The notes beneath the pieces are model-generated. The model was not told the DNA's origin. It saw only the letters and a list, made by a program, of their open reading frames with translations, and searched no databases. The translations under genes were made by a program, and so were the position numbers. Positions 44,217 to 55,600 of a stretch of 64,000 nt of DNA are shown one piece after another. Within the stretch, counting starts at the first letter, position 1; every line of letters begins with the position of its first letter. This DNA comes from Scleroderma bovista (Eukaryota; Basidiomycota; Agaricomycetes; Boletales; Sclerodermataceae): assembly GCA_037178675.1 (NCBI GenBank), contig JAYMGJ010000457.1:62001-126000 (forward strand). Direction: 5' to 3'.

Positions 44217-46203
44217 GAAAATTTGTCAAGTTGCTGATGCATATGAGACAAACTGCCAAAAAGTCTGCAGGTGGAACTGCAAATCATATCTCCATCCCAG
44301 AGCTATGCAGAAATGCAAGAGCAGCAGTGAGACAACCCTAAGGGACAAGCCCAAAGAACTATCACGCAAGCTCCGAGGAGGGATAGGAGTCGAGTCTTAG
44401 AGCATAAACCCAAAGAGAGCTTGAATGGAGAGCTCCAGGGTGCTGGATTCACCAGTACATATACTACAGAGCATGCACCAGGCATGAGGTATACATGAGA
44501 CTACAGCATGTATGTAGGTAGTGGTATGACATCAAGGGTGTAGGTATGGCTACCAGAAGACATACATGAGGCAAGGGACTAGGCTACATATAGCATTCCA
44601 GGTTGTATACAGGCTGCTTACAGGTTGTAATCAGGTTGCATACAGGTCTGATAAGTTAGGATGTCATCTAATCACAGATTAGATAAGATAAAAAGTCATG
44701 GTCCATTACAAGCAGGCGCTCCACCAGTAATGCCAATTATTTGTGTCCCTCCCCTCCGACGGTGTGCAGATAAGGTAACAGCTGGGAAGCCACCCAAGAT
44801 ACTGGTAAGTACATTTTTCTCTTGATTTCCCCCCAGGACTAAGATATACTAGTTTTGTTATCTGTGCCAGGATGGCGGCTTCCTCTACAAGTGCGATGAC
44901 TGCCTGCACACTATGTGTTTGAAATGCATTCAGGTCCCTGCAGAGCATCAGGCCACCCTCGTAGAAGATGATGTATGCTTCCAGTGCGTTTCTTGCCACT
45001 GGCTCCTTATCCAGCAGCAAAAAGTATGCAGACCATACGCGGTGCATGGCTTCATTTCTTGTCTAGTTATAAACCTCCTACAGGGATTTACAAAGGATAA
45101 TGTTCCAATACTCCCCACATTCCTTCCCATGTCTGGAAGGTTTGAGTTAGGGACTTGTGGCCACATCCTTTCACCCACTGTTCTTCTCATCCATTTCTAT
45201 CTCTCATTGATCACCTCCACATTCCATGCCAGAATAATTCACCAGAGTCTTTCAGACTATTTCCCCCATGGTGGCCTTGACACGCTCAATGTACCATTGG
45301 TACAGATGAGGCAGCTGCAGAGTATACCCACCATGCCACATACTTGATAGAGGGCCTTAGGCAGGATTATGAGTATGTTTTGATTATTCTCACTGACCAC
45401 AGCGATGCAGATAGGGGGGATCTATTTGTTGGTGCTGATGGGTCTGGCTGTAGTGCAGCTGCTCACATTGACAATGTAGGTCTCCAAAGTCTTTTTTAAT
45501 TCATGGGACTAACTATTCTTGGAGTTCCTTGATAGCCTTTTCCAACCTTTCAAAAAATTCATCCCAAATAGCTTTATGTACATCGCTGTCTGCGGTTCTG
45601 TTGTCAACCAAAGAGAATCATTTAATTTGCTGCGTGACAGCCTAGCAAAGTAAGTAAGCAATAGTTTCTCATTTGCTAACTTATTGCATTTTATCTAGGT
45701 TTCAAGTATCCAATGCCCTGGCATTTGACGCTCCCTGTCTACAGATGTGCAACATTGCGGAACTTTTGATGTGCATCACAAAATCAATCGTCATCCACGG
45801 ATTCATATTTATGGTTGCCCTTGAGCATATGTTGAAGGAGTCAACAACACTTGGAATGCACACCGGCATTGTGCACTTTTTTCTGGGAAATTCTGGTGAT
45901 GGGAAGAGCATATTTCAGGTCACGAAATATGTGTGGATGCACTGGGACTGCCAGCCATGGGGACAGCCCCTGCCAATACAATGCCCCCAGTGTGGGGCTC
46001 TTCAGAAATGGCTGTTGGTGCAGCATAGGGATGGATTGTACTCCTTTGAGTGCAGGTACAGGTGCTGTGGGTATGGCGGGGATAACCGCAAGAAGCCAAC
46101 CCATTCGTGGAGGGTTAAGTGCCCTGAAGGAGCAGTCATGATAAAGTGCCATGGTGGCCACAGTGCATGGATGTGGCAGTCAGTAATGGGTGAAGATTCA
46201 TAG
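44217..46203 (+). pseudogene. Gene P, Cys-rich agaricomycete family, split by solo LTR
   Basis: Coding blocks continue across the solo LTR: KSAGGTANHISIPELCRNARAA before 44328 joins APPVMPIICVPP after 44715 when one AGCAG copy is removed. Intron 44815-44870 leads to a PHD/RING-like cluster (YKCDDCLHTMCLKC...CFQCVSCHW). Further blocks: PILPTFLPMSG, YFPHGG, LTDHSDADRGDLF, FLDSLFQPFKKF and GMHTGIVHFFLG. The end is a second Cys cluster (QPWGQPLPIQCPQCGALQKW...CRYRCCGYGG), with stop TAG at 46201-46203. I recall this block order from many mushroom genomes, of unknown function. Apart from the LTR it looks nearly intact. Confidence 0.55.
44328..44710 (-). repeat. Solo LTR-A with AGCAG duplication
   Basis: Plus strand reads TGAGACAACCC...GGTCCATTACA, a diverged member of the Gyp1 LTR family. 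Flanked by AGCAG on both sides (44323-44327, 44711-44715). Inserted in an exon of gene P. Confidence 0.92.
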
Positions 46204-46462
46204 TTTTACTCTTATACATTCACTCTACATTTGTGACTATGTAAACCCTTTTTTTCTGCAATTAATGTAGCTGCACGTAAACTTGGTACTACAGATTGAA
46301 TGGCCACGCCTATGACAATCTTTGTGACAACAAAAATGAATATACAGGTTGCAAATCCGGAGTCACCTGATGCGCATCACATGACAGTTGAAACTTGATG
46401 GCGTGGCAGTGGCATTCCTCTCTCAATACATTCCTAAGTAATATTGCATCTAGCAATGGCTC

Positions 46463-47093
46463 TGTCAAATCTGGGTCCACTCAGGACAAAATCCAGATGA
46501 AATCCAGTTAAGATCTCGAACGTGGGAGGGGCAGAGGTTGGCCTAGGCTGGGGGTTGCTCAGGGGGCAGGATAGACTGATTGGGTACAACGACAGAAGTC
46601 AAGCATTGACCCCTTGCATGGATTCTGGTCAAGACAAGAGGGAGCAGGGACGAGAGATATGGAGTGGGTGACTTAGTTGATTTCAGACTAAAGATACAGG
46701 ACTGAGTACAGGACTTTATATATGGAGATGGAAGTAACCTGAGTATATACAGTGACAAGTAAACAACCAGAAACCGGAACAAGGGAACGAGAGTGAAAGG
46801 AATAGGTCGGTAAAATAAACAGGGACAGGAAAATAACCAGGGAGTCAGGCTCGAAGCAGACACGGGGAACTGGAAATATACAGGGACGACGGAATGGGTG
46901 CAGGAACAATGTGGTAAGTGGAACTAAACCGGATTGGAGAAATGGATAGGGTTTAGTACGGACTTGACAGATACTATGTGCACAAGTCTAGTTCAGGACC
47001 GGGGATGAAGCACAAGGCCTGGGATCAAGCTGTATAGCTGCGATGAAGCCGGAGTAACCGGGTGAATGACCAGAACTGGATATGGTCGTGACA
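46463..47093 (+). repeat. Solo LTR of the Gyp2 family, GGCTC duplication
   Basis: 631 bp, the same length as the Gyp2 LTRs, TGTCAAATCTGG...GGTCGTGACA, with perfect flanking GGCTC (46458-46462, 47094-47098). Orientation is stated as the TGTCAA...GACA strand; Gyp2 itself is transcribed on the other strand. Differences from Gyp2 are largely C-to-T and G-to-A. The self-primer word ATTTCAGACT is kept near 46679. Confidence 0.92.
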
Positions 47094-47133
47094 GGCTCCC
47101 TGGACTGTGGTTTTTGCTAAGATACTTGCAGAT

Positions 47134-47479
47134 TGAGGCGACCCTAGGCGAAAACACCAAGGACACAACTACATGCTGGAACTCTGAGAGGAATAGGATG
47201 TGAGAGACTAGGGCAAAAACCCAAGATGAGCTCGAATGGAGAGCCTCTGGGTGCTGGATTGCACTGTATATATACCACTATACACAAGGGCTACACAAGG
47301 CTATCCATGAGGCTATGTACTGTGCAAAGCTATGTTAGTGATGTCATAGTGGAGCTAAGGCTATGCGGAATGACATCAAGGGAGGCAGTGTGTACAGCAT
47401 GAGGCACAGGTCTAGACTAGGTAGATAAGATATGGCTGTACACTAAGATAAGATAAGATGAAAAAGTTGGTCTGTTACA
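47134..47479 (-). repeat. Solo LTR-A with CAGAT duplication
   Basis: Plus strand TGAGGCGACCC...GGTCTGTTACA, flanked by CAGAT exactly (47129-47133, 47480-47484). Retains TATATATA and GATGAGCTCGAAT at the predicted transcript start. It lies 40 bp right of the preceding solo LTR; the 40 bp look like the 3' end of an intron of G2. Confidence 0.92.
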
Positions 47480-49524
47480 CAGATCATCACAAAGCTTACA
47501 TCAAATGAAGGGGAGACAACAAGGCTAGGGTGCAGATCCTCAGGGATTGTTGCAAGGAAATTCTGGATGCTAGCCAGGACCACCCATCCACCACCCTGCC
47601 AGATCATCTATGAATGGTGAGTACTGAGTATATTGTCATCTACTTCGTATTTTCCTGACTTACTTTGTTCGATCCCAAGGTGATCAGGAAGGAGTACCTC
47701 AGACATCTTGCTGATTCTGATCAGGAAGATGAGGAGTCAGCCATCAACACCAGTGAGGAAAAAAGACACCACATGAAAATATCTGCAGAAGAACACAAAC
47801 AAGCTGCTCGTCTGTTACGACCATGTCCAACTCCGGGTCCTATCCAGTCACTCCGGTCACTTCGCAGCTTTACAGCTCAACTCCGGTCGCCCACCAGTTA
47901 CTCCGGTCGCGCTCACGCAGATAACCTTCCGTTAAGCACGACCCTTGGTCTATGCTCTATTCGTTCGTTACCACACCTCGCCGTCAACCCTGCTTGGTCG
48001 TGAGTTCTCCGTGTACTTGTTATATCTCCTGCCTTGTGTTATTTTCACCAGACCTGATTTATTTTACCCGGACCTGACTTTATTTTCATCGGACCTGACC
48101 TAGTACTTTCTCCGGTTATCCCTTGTCCGCCCTTTGGGCTGTTTACTTGTCACCGTAAATACTCGACCCTAGTTCTCCGTAGTATAAGTACCCTGTACTC
48201 CGTCCTGTATACCTCAGTCTGAAATCAACATAAGTCACTACTCCTGTTCCCGTCCATCTCCGTCTCCGTCTCCGTCTCCTTCCCTTGACCGGAACCTACG
48301 CAAGGGGTCAACGCTCGTTGTCCTTAGTCGTTGAACCCAATCGGTCACCAACTCCGGCCGGACTAATCTCTTGTCCAGCATCTGCCCTCCTCCTTCGTCC
48401 GCTCTCGTCCAGACTTGACCGGACCTCTTACCGGAGTAGACCCGGACTTGACATCATCCACAGAAGGTGGGGGATTACAGGAGACTGTGGGATGCCTTCC
48501 GAGCTGCCTGTAAACTTTTCAAGGACGAACTGGATGCCCTTGACAAAGCCTCCAGGGACCAGACTGATAAGTTGACGTTCAGGAAGAGAATGAAAACTGT
48601 GCACGAGTGGTTTGAGGGGCTTTCCAAGGAGAAGAAGAGGGAAGCAGAGTTGGCTGCCAACAAGTGGAATCAGGAGGGTGCACCAAAGCACCAGAAAGTT
48701 GTGTCAGTGTCTCACTGTCCATTCATATTTTATCTTCACACTTCTATTTTTCTAGTTATCAGAAAAAAAATATCAAACACATGTTGACCAAATTTTTATC
48801 ATTGCTTAAATGTACAATGGGAGTCCACACAGTCATGTTGATTGGCTATGAGAAAGGGGAAAGTGTGGCAACCAATATGTGCATAAAGTCTTCTCTTTGC
48901 CACACAATTTACTTATTCAAATTCTTCATATTAAGCTTGGAGGCTGAGCCCCCCAATTGTCAGTCCAAACCTTTTTCAAAGCACTTGAATGAGGCCAAGA
49001 CCTGGGCAGCGGGAGGTGCAGATCTCATAGTGACCTATCTGACACATCATGGTACATTGCATTTTGTACAGATATTTCTTTGCTAATGCAACCTATGCAG
49101 AGTCAGACGAAAGTGGAGAGTCATCAGGTGAGGAAGAAGTCATACCTGACATCCCCTTGGATTGTTCAGGCAATCCAAGGCTCCCAGATCGATTGGGACT
49201 GAAGCTGAAAACACAACAGCTCCTTGTACAGGATATATTTAAGAAGGCCTATGGTGAGTTCACCTTGATCAACATGCACTCGGTATGCATTGAGATAATT
49301 TTTTAGTGAAATTTACTAAATCCTTGAGGGTCTTGGTTCCTTGGCTACTGCTTGCCAAGGATCCTGAAGAGTACATTTATTCCGACTGCAACCCTGAGGG
49401 ATTCCTCATCCGAGATCCCTCCAAACTCACCAAGATTAACGTTGACAAACTCTGGTGTCACTGGGATGAAATAGAGAAGAAGAAGAAGGTTATATTAAAT
49501 GATATGGATACCTGTGAGACCTGA
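47480..49524 (+). pseudogene. KDZ-partner gene G2, split by solo LTR
   Basis: Same family as G1. Blocks: DNKARVQILRDCCKEILDAS, then an intron (about 47617-47679) joining IRKEYLRHLADSDQEDEE, a solo LTR at 47813-48453, GDYRRLWDAFRAACKLFKDELDAL, RKRMKTVHEWFEGLSKEKK, TMGVHTVMLIGYEKGES, and a C-terminal PEEYIYSDCNPEGFLIRDPS ending at TGA 49522-49524. Upstream TGA codons near 47509 and 47611 sit where Arg (CGA) is expected. The family is known to me only from agaricomycete genomes, near KDZ transposases. Function unknown. Confidence 0.6.
47813..48453 (-). repeat. Solo LTR of the Gyp2 family in G2
   Basis: TGTTACGACCATG...CGGACTTGACA on the plus strand, 641 bp. Flanks TCGTC (47808-47812) and TCATC (48454-48458) form a duplication with one G/A mismatch. 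Retains CAGTCTGAAATCAA near 48217, downstream of TATAAGTA. Strand given relative to the LTR at 46463; it matches the transcribed strand of Gyp2. Confidence 0.88.
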
Positions 49525-50609
49525 CTATCTAAACATGGACTGCCTCAAACATGGTGGTGAGGAAGACACCTAGATAGCTAGTGGAATAGTGATTGTTGTT
49601 ATGCTGGTGGGTGGGGCTGTTGACATTTGTCAACAGGGGTGGTGGCAGTGGTGGTGCTGGTGTCAGGTGTCATTGTTGTGCTGGTGCTGGAGGGACCATA
49701 GTTGTCATGCTGGTAGTAGTTGTCATTGCCTGGCTGGTGAGGCTTGTATATGCTGCAATACAATCATTTGTACCAAATATTGTTGCAGATGGAGGTGATG
49801 CTTACCCTCTGAAGAACCTCTGATAGATCTCCCCACAATGTTGTCAATCTTACTTGATAGACCCAATAGACTGGTGGGAGGGATGTGATACCCTCAGTGC
49901 ACCTTCCTCACAATGTTGATTGGGCCCAATAGACTTCTGTCAGGGGCTCTCAACCATTTCTGGAATTGGCATTGGAAGAGGGCATATATTAGGTACATTG
50001 TCAGGTACACAAAAATTATTATATCTAAAGACCATGGGAACACAAACAAACTGCTGCCAAGGGTGGTGCCATGCCACTGGTGTGTTACTGATCTTTCCTC
50101 AAGAGATCTGGGGGTCAGGTGTTGGCCTAGCATTAAGGCCAAGGTGCTATGTAGCATAGTTGTGCTTCCCAAAGATTAGAAAGGCTGAACAAATACTTAA
50201 GCATGAGACTGAAGGGTATGGTCAAAGACTGACTTAGTATGAGTGCAGACACAGTGAGGGGAAAAGGCACATTACATATGGTAAGAGTACCCAAGATTGA
50301 TTTAGCCATTGGCATTAAAGCTCCATGAAAAACTCTAGCTGGGAGTTATTGATGCAACTCTGAGGTGTCCTGAGATCTTGTGGCCACCCACATGATGACA
50401 ACAATGATGGCAGTGGCCAGCCAACACCGCTATGACAAAAACCAACTTATGTGTTAATGTCAATGGCTCAACCACCTGTGAGCATGATGGCAAGTGCCAA
50501 CACTACTCACTACAGACAACACCACTACTGTCCATGGCCATTGATGTGGACAGCCTGACCACCACATGAGCATGCCAAGCATGAGTGCCACCACAGCTTA
50601 TTGCTGATG
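49525..50609. other. No gene recognised
   Basis: 49590-49730 is GGTGGTGCTGG-type low-complexity sequence. CCCAATAGACT occurs twice (near 49861 and 49925) within a possible imperfect duplication. The rest has no credible ORF, LTR end or repeat. Confidence 0.5.
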
Positions 50610-51240
50610 TGTCAAGTCCGGGTCTACTCCGGTAGGGGGTCCGGTCAAGTCCGGACGAAAGCGGACGAGAGGGGAGGTCAGAGGTTTGGGCAGAGGTTAG
50701 CCCGGGCCGGAGTTGCGACCGTTTGGATTCAACGACAAGGACGGCGAGCGTTGATCCCTTGCGTAGGTTCCGGTCAGACGGAGATAGAGACGGAGACGGA
50801 CAGAGGATCAGGAGTAGTGACTTAGATGATTTCAGACTGAGGTGTACAAGGTAAACTGGAGGGTACTTATACTAAGTAGAACTAGGGTCGAGTACATACG
50901 GTGACAAGTAAACAACCTAATAGCGGACAAGGGATGACCGGAGTTAGGACTAGGTCAGGTCCGGTGAAAATAAAGTCAGGTCCGGATAAAATAAAGTCAG
51001 GTCCGGTGAAAATGCTACAAGGTATAGGATATATCGAGTTCACGGAGAACTCACGTCAAGGCAGGGCAGACGGCGAAGTGTAGTAAGAGTGAATGGAGTA
51101 TAGACCAAGGGTCGTACTTAACGGAAGGTTATCGGCGCGTCCGTGACCGGAGTAAGTGACGAGCGACCGGAGTTGAGCTAGAGAGCTGCGACGCGACCGG
51201 AGCGACCGGATGAGACCTGGAGTTGGACATGGTCGTAACA
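50610..51240 (-). repeat. Gyp2 3' LTR
   Basis: On the element strand TGTTACGACCATG...CCGGACTTGACA. Rich in the word CCGGA. Near-identical to 57885-58515. Confidence 0.95.
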
Positions 51241-51253
51241 GTATCCCCCTTTT
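51241..51253 (-). other. Gyp2 polypurine tract
   Basis: On the element strand AAAAGGGGGATAC directly abuts the 3' LTR, as expected for the plus-strand primer. Confidence 0.75.
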
Positions 51254-51347
51254 AGGGGCCGAACCCATGAGGCCCCAACGAGGTGTCGTGTGGTCGCCTA
51301 ACACAATGCGGAGTCCGGAGTGGTTGTCTGAGTACGAATTTTGGATC

Positions 51348-51354
51348 TATAAAG
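51348..51354 (+). promoter_or_regulatory. TATA box of the Gyp2 accessory gene
   Basis: TATAAAG, 48 bp before the accessory ATG and outside the LTR. A start about 30 bp downstream would leave a leader of about 20-25 nt. Confidence 0.5.
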
Positions 51355-51401
51355 ATCAGACCGGTTTTGCTTTCACCCCCAGTTTTCTGCCTTCTACCAA
51401 C

Positions 51402-52487
51402 ATGTCCGCACCAGCCAAGCCTACCACCCCCGCCGCTACTTCCACTGTCGAGTCCAAGGACTGGACAAAGGCCACCACACCGGAGCTACTGTCCGGTAGC
51501 GAGGACGAGTCGAGCGTTCTCGACGCGAAGGCGAAGGAGCGTCGTCGCCGCAAGCAGGTGAGGAGAGAGGAGAGACAGCGTCGGGAGGCGGAAGAGAAGA
51601 GAGCACGCGAGGAGGCGGAGCGTGCAAAGGCGGAGGCAGAGCGAAAGGCAAGGGAGGAGGCGGAGCGCAAGGTGCGAGAGCAGGCGGAGAAGGAGAGGGC
51701 GGAATCGCAAGCGAGGGCGGAGTCGGAGCAGAGAAAGGCGGCGGAGGTGGCTGCCAAGCAGAGGGCGGTGGAGGTAGCCGCCAAGCAAAAGGAAACGGCG
51801 CAGGAGGCGTCGAAGAAGAGAGCAAGGGAGGAACCGGAGGCACGTCCGGTAGGAGAGGCCCGGTAGGTTTTATTTTATTCTATTTCTGCTTTTGTTTTGC
51901 TGACTGCTTTTGGTAGATGCGTGCGTTGCGCAAAGCATCGCGCAGTGTGCGAGCGCGACCCGGAGAAGCCAAAACAGCGGGCGTGCATGAAGTGCGCCGG
52001 CCTCAAGGAGAAGTGCGAGTGGCCGGAGGTGGGGGGTCCCGGTCCGGTAGTGAACAAAGGCAAGGGTAAGGCGAAGGAGAAGGAGGTGGCGACGTCACCG
52101 CGAGGCGGTGAAAAGCGGAAGAAGAAGAAGCTGGCGAAGGTCGTCAACGACGACGACGAGGTTGTGGAGGTGGCAGGCCCATCTGGGTCAAGGTCCGGTT
52201 TCAACACCGGGCCTTTCTTGGAGCGGATGGACCGGCTGACAGCCGCGGTGGAGGCGATGACCAGACAGATGGCCCGGATCGTGGACTCCACGCGGTCCGT
52301 ATCCCGGTCCAACGACCGACTCAGCGCCGGCCTCGAAACCTTTTTCGAGGAGTGCCGGTTCTTTACAACGGACTTTGCCAGGTCGGAGGAGGAGAGTGAC
52401 GAAGAAGTCGATCCAGAGGAGATTGACCAGGAGTTGGAAGGGCTCCAGAAGGACCTGGAGGAGCAGGAAGGTCCTGCGCCGGAGTAG
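51402..52487 (+). CDS. Gyp2 antisense accessory protein, Zn2Cys6-like
   Basis: Two exons, 51402-51862 and 51917-52487, with a 54-nt GTAGGT...GGTAG intron; spliced length 343 residues. Start MSAPAKPTTPAA. Regions: a Ser/Thr-rich start; a long Arg/Glu/Ala coiled coil (about residues 45-150); then CVRC-x6-C-x12-C-x2-C-x5-C, very close to the fungal Zn2Cys6 DNA-binding pattern; a Lys-rich basic patch; a helix around MDRLTAAVEAMTRQM; and a strongly acidic tail. It lies on the strand opposite gag-pol, between pol and the 3' LTR, and converges on pol with 163 bp of A/T-run DNA between. The frame is undamaged. A role in DNA binding or control of the element is inference; capture of a host gene is the alternative. 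Confidence 0.8.
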
Positions 52488-52650
52488 GTAGTCCGGTCCG
52501 GCGCCTTGTAAATAGAAACTGTACTTTTTTTTTTTTTTTAGTTATGAAAGGTTTTTTTTTTTGTTTATAAGAGAAAAGTTGACTGGACTGGAGAGTGATA
52601 TTACTTGAGACAGAGTGAAACAGATAAAAGAAACGGAGGCGAGAGTAATA

Positions 52651-55600
52651 CTACATGGACGCGAGTGGTCCGGGTTTGTCCGGGTACCAGACATGATAAT
52701 CTTCTAGTAGTTCCGTAGCGTTGCCTAGTTCAGTGGCGAGTAGCCAAGACGTTTCTTCGTCAGTTCCTTCGTAACCGGACCAACGCACCAAGTAGAGTAA
52801 CTTGCACGTTTTGCGTCGACGGTCAACCTTGGAGTCGAGGATCTCAGCGATCTCGAACTCCGGTTCACCATCTACTTCGACCGGTGGCGGAGGAGGTTGT
52901 ATCCGGTCTGGTATGGTGTTGGGTATGGCCGGTTCGAGTTGGGAGACATGGAAGACGGGGTGAACTGCGCGCATGGAATCTGGAAGACGGAGCGTAAAAG
53001 AGAGGGAGCCTACTTGCGCGATGATAGTGTAGGGCCCCAGGTTCTTCTCTGATAGCTTTTTGGATGGTCGTGTTGACCGGAAGTATTTGGCTTTCACGTA
53101 CACTTGGTCGCCAACCTTGAAGTCCGGTGCCGGAGTACGTTTGGCATCAGCCGGACCTTGGTAGCGAAGTTGCGCGTTGGCCATTTCTTCTCGAAGATAT
53201 TGATGTAGTGACTCGAGGTCGACTGCGTAGTCACGAGCCCGTGTAGAGGTCATATCGCGCTCCGGATAGACGGAGATGTTAGGATGATAACCTTTGTTAG
53301 CGAAGAATGGTGAGACTCCGGTGGTAGCACTAGGTGCGTTATTATAAGCAAACTCCGCCAAAGGGAGTAGGTCCGCCCAGTTGTCCTGCTGGTAGTTGCA
53401 GTAGACGCGGAGGTATTGTTCGAGTGTCTGGTTGGATCGCTCTGTCTGGCCATCGCCCTCCGGGTGGTAACCGGAGGTGAAGTGGAGGCGCATGTCGAGG
53501 GCTTTTCCGAGTGACCGGAAGAAGTGGGAGACGAACTCGGTACCGCGATCTGAAGTGACGTGGGCGGGAACACCGTGCTTGGAGAATACATGGAGTAGGA
53601 AGAGCTTCGCGAGCTCCGGGCTAGTGATGGTGTCGTGAGTAGGAATGAAGGTGGCCTGTTTAGAGAGCCTATCTACTACGACCAAGATAGCTGTGAATCC
53701 GGTAGAGGCAGGGAGCTGCTCTATAAAGTCCATGGATATGGAGTTCCAAGGTCTTTCCGGGACAGGGAGCTGTTTTAGTAACCCATAGGGTCGGTGGCGC
53801 GGTGTCTTAGCTCGAGCGCAGGAGGTGCATGACCGGACGTAGTCTTTGACGAAGGTCCTGAGGCCAGGCCAGGTATACTTACGCCGGATTAGTTCCAGAG
53901 TCCGGTTTTGCCCAAAGTGGCCAGAGAGTGGGTGATCATGGTGATACCGGAGTACCCGGAGACGGAGACCGTCCAGGTCCGGTACATAGATGCGACCATC
54001 TAGGCGGAGGAATCCTGCCTCATCTGCGGACCAGCGAGAGTCCGGAGGGTCAGAGAGGTGGATCTGGGCAATGGGATCTGAGGGGAGAGCAGATAAGATG
54101 TCGTTGTGGAGTGTTTCCACGTCCATGATGGCAACTGCTCGACGGAGGACCGGAAACTCTAGAATGGTTGCGCGAAGGGAGTTAGTCAGTTGTTCTTGGG
54201 TGAACACCGGCCTGAGATTTTGTGGATTAACACGGGCGTAGCCACTATCCCCCTCTTTGGGGTAGACGTCCCATCGTCTAGTGAGAGCGTCCGGCTTGGC
54301 ACCGAGTTTTCCGGGGCGGAAACGAATGACGAGGTTAAACTGGGAGAGAAATTCAGACCACCGGGCTTGCCGGCGGGAGAGGACTTTGGAGGTAGAGAAA
54401 TACTCTAGGTTCTTGTGGTCGGTGACGACGTCAATAGGGGAGGCGGAGCCTTCAAGGTAATGGCGCCAGTTCCGGAATGCCTCGAAGATGGCAAGGAGTT
54501 CCTTATCGTGGGTGTCGTAGTTCAGCTCCGGAGCAGTCAAGGTCCGGGAGTAGAATGCTACCGGACGAATCTCTCCGTCGGAGCAAGTGATAGACAGGAT
54601 ACCAGCGACTGCGTAGTCGGAGGCGTCCGTTTCCACGATGATAGGGGTGTCCGGAATAAAGTGAGTGAGTATGGGCGCGGTAGTGAAGGCGTGCTTGAGA
54701 GCATTGAAAGCGCGTCGACAGTCCTCGGAGAAGACCCAAGGAGCATCTTTCCGGGTGAGCCGGGTGAGAGGGACCACAATGTCGGAGTAGTTGAAAATGA
54801 ACCGGCGGTAGAAGTTGGCAAATCCCAAGAAGGACTGAATGTCCTTTACCTTACGAGGTTCAGGCCAATCAGAGATGGTTTGTATTTTGTCCGGAGACAT
54901 AGTCAGACCTTCAGGGGATAGACGGTAGCCAAGGTATTCCACTGAGTCCGAGTGGAACTCGCACTTCTCCGGTTTGGCGAAGAGGCCATGTAACCGGAGT
55001 CGCCGGAGTACCTCCCGGACATGCTGCTGGTGAGACTCCATATCCTCGGAGTAGATGAGGATGTCGTCGAGGTACACGACGACACAGACATCCAGCATGT
55101 CAGCAAAGACGGTGTTGACAAAGCGCTGGAATGCTGCAGGGGCGTTAGTGAGGCCAAAGGGCATTACTAACCACTCGTAGGACCCATAGCGCGTACGGAA
55201 GGCGGTCTTCCATTCATCGCCCGGAGCAATCCGGACTAGATGGTACGCGTGCCGGAGGTCAATCTTGGAATAGATTTTAGCACGGCTGGGTGAGTCCAAT
55301 AGATCAGAGATAAGGGGGAGTGGGTAGCGATCCTTCTTGGTGATTTTGTTAAGGCCTCTAAAGTCAACGCATAGTCGTAAGGAGCCGTCCTTCTTTTTAA
55401 CGAAAAGGACCGGAGCAGCGTGAGAGGAAGCGGTAGGGCGAATGAAACCTGTAGTGAGATTCTCATCGATGAACGTCCGGAGAGCGGAGAGCTCGACCGG
55501 AGACAGTGAGTAAAGGGTTCCCAGGGGTGGTGAAGTACCTTCTTCGAGTTCGATCTTCAAATCGTAATCGCGATGCGGGGGAAGTTCAGAGGCTTTCGCC

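Noticed and set aside
50601..51083. Frames repeated at 57870-58358
   Set aside because: They lie in the two Gyp2 LTRs and reflect LTR identity.
51356..51843. Long minus-strand frames opposite the accessory gene
   Set aside because: Shadows of the GC-rich coiled-coil exon; the plus frame has a start, splice sites and a zinc-cluster motif.
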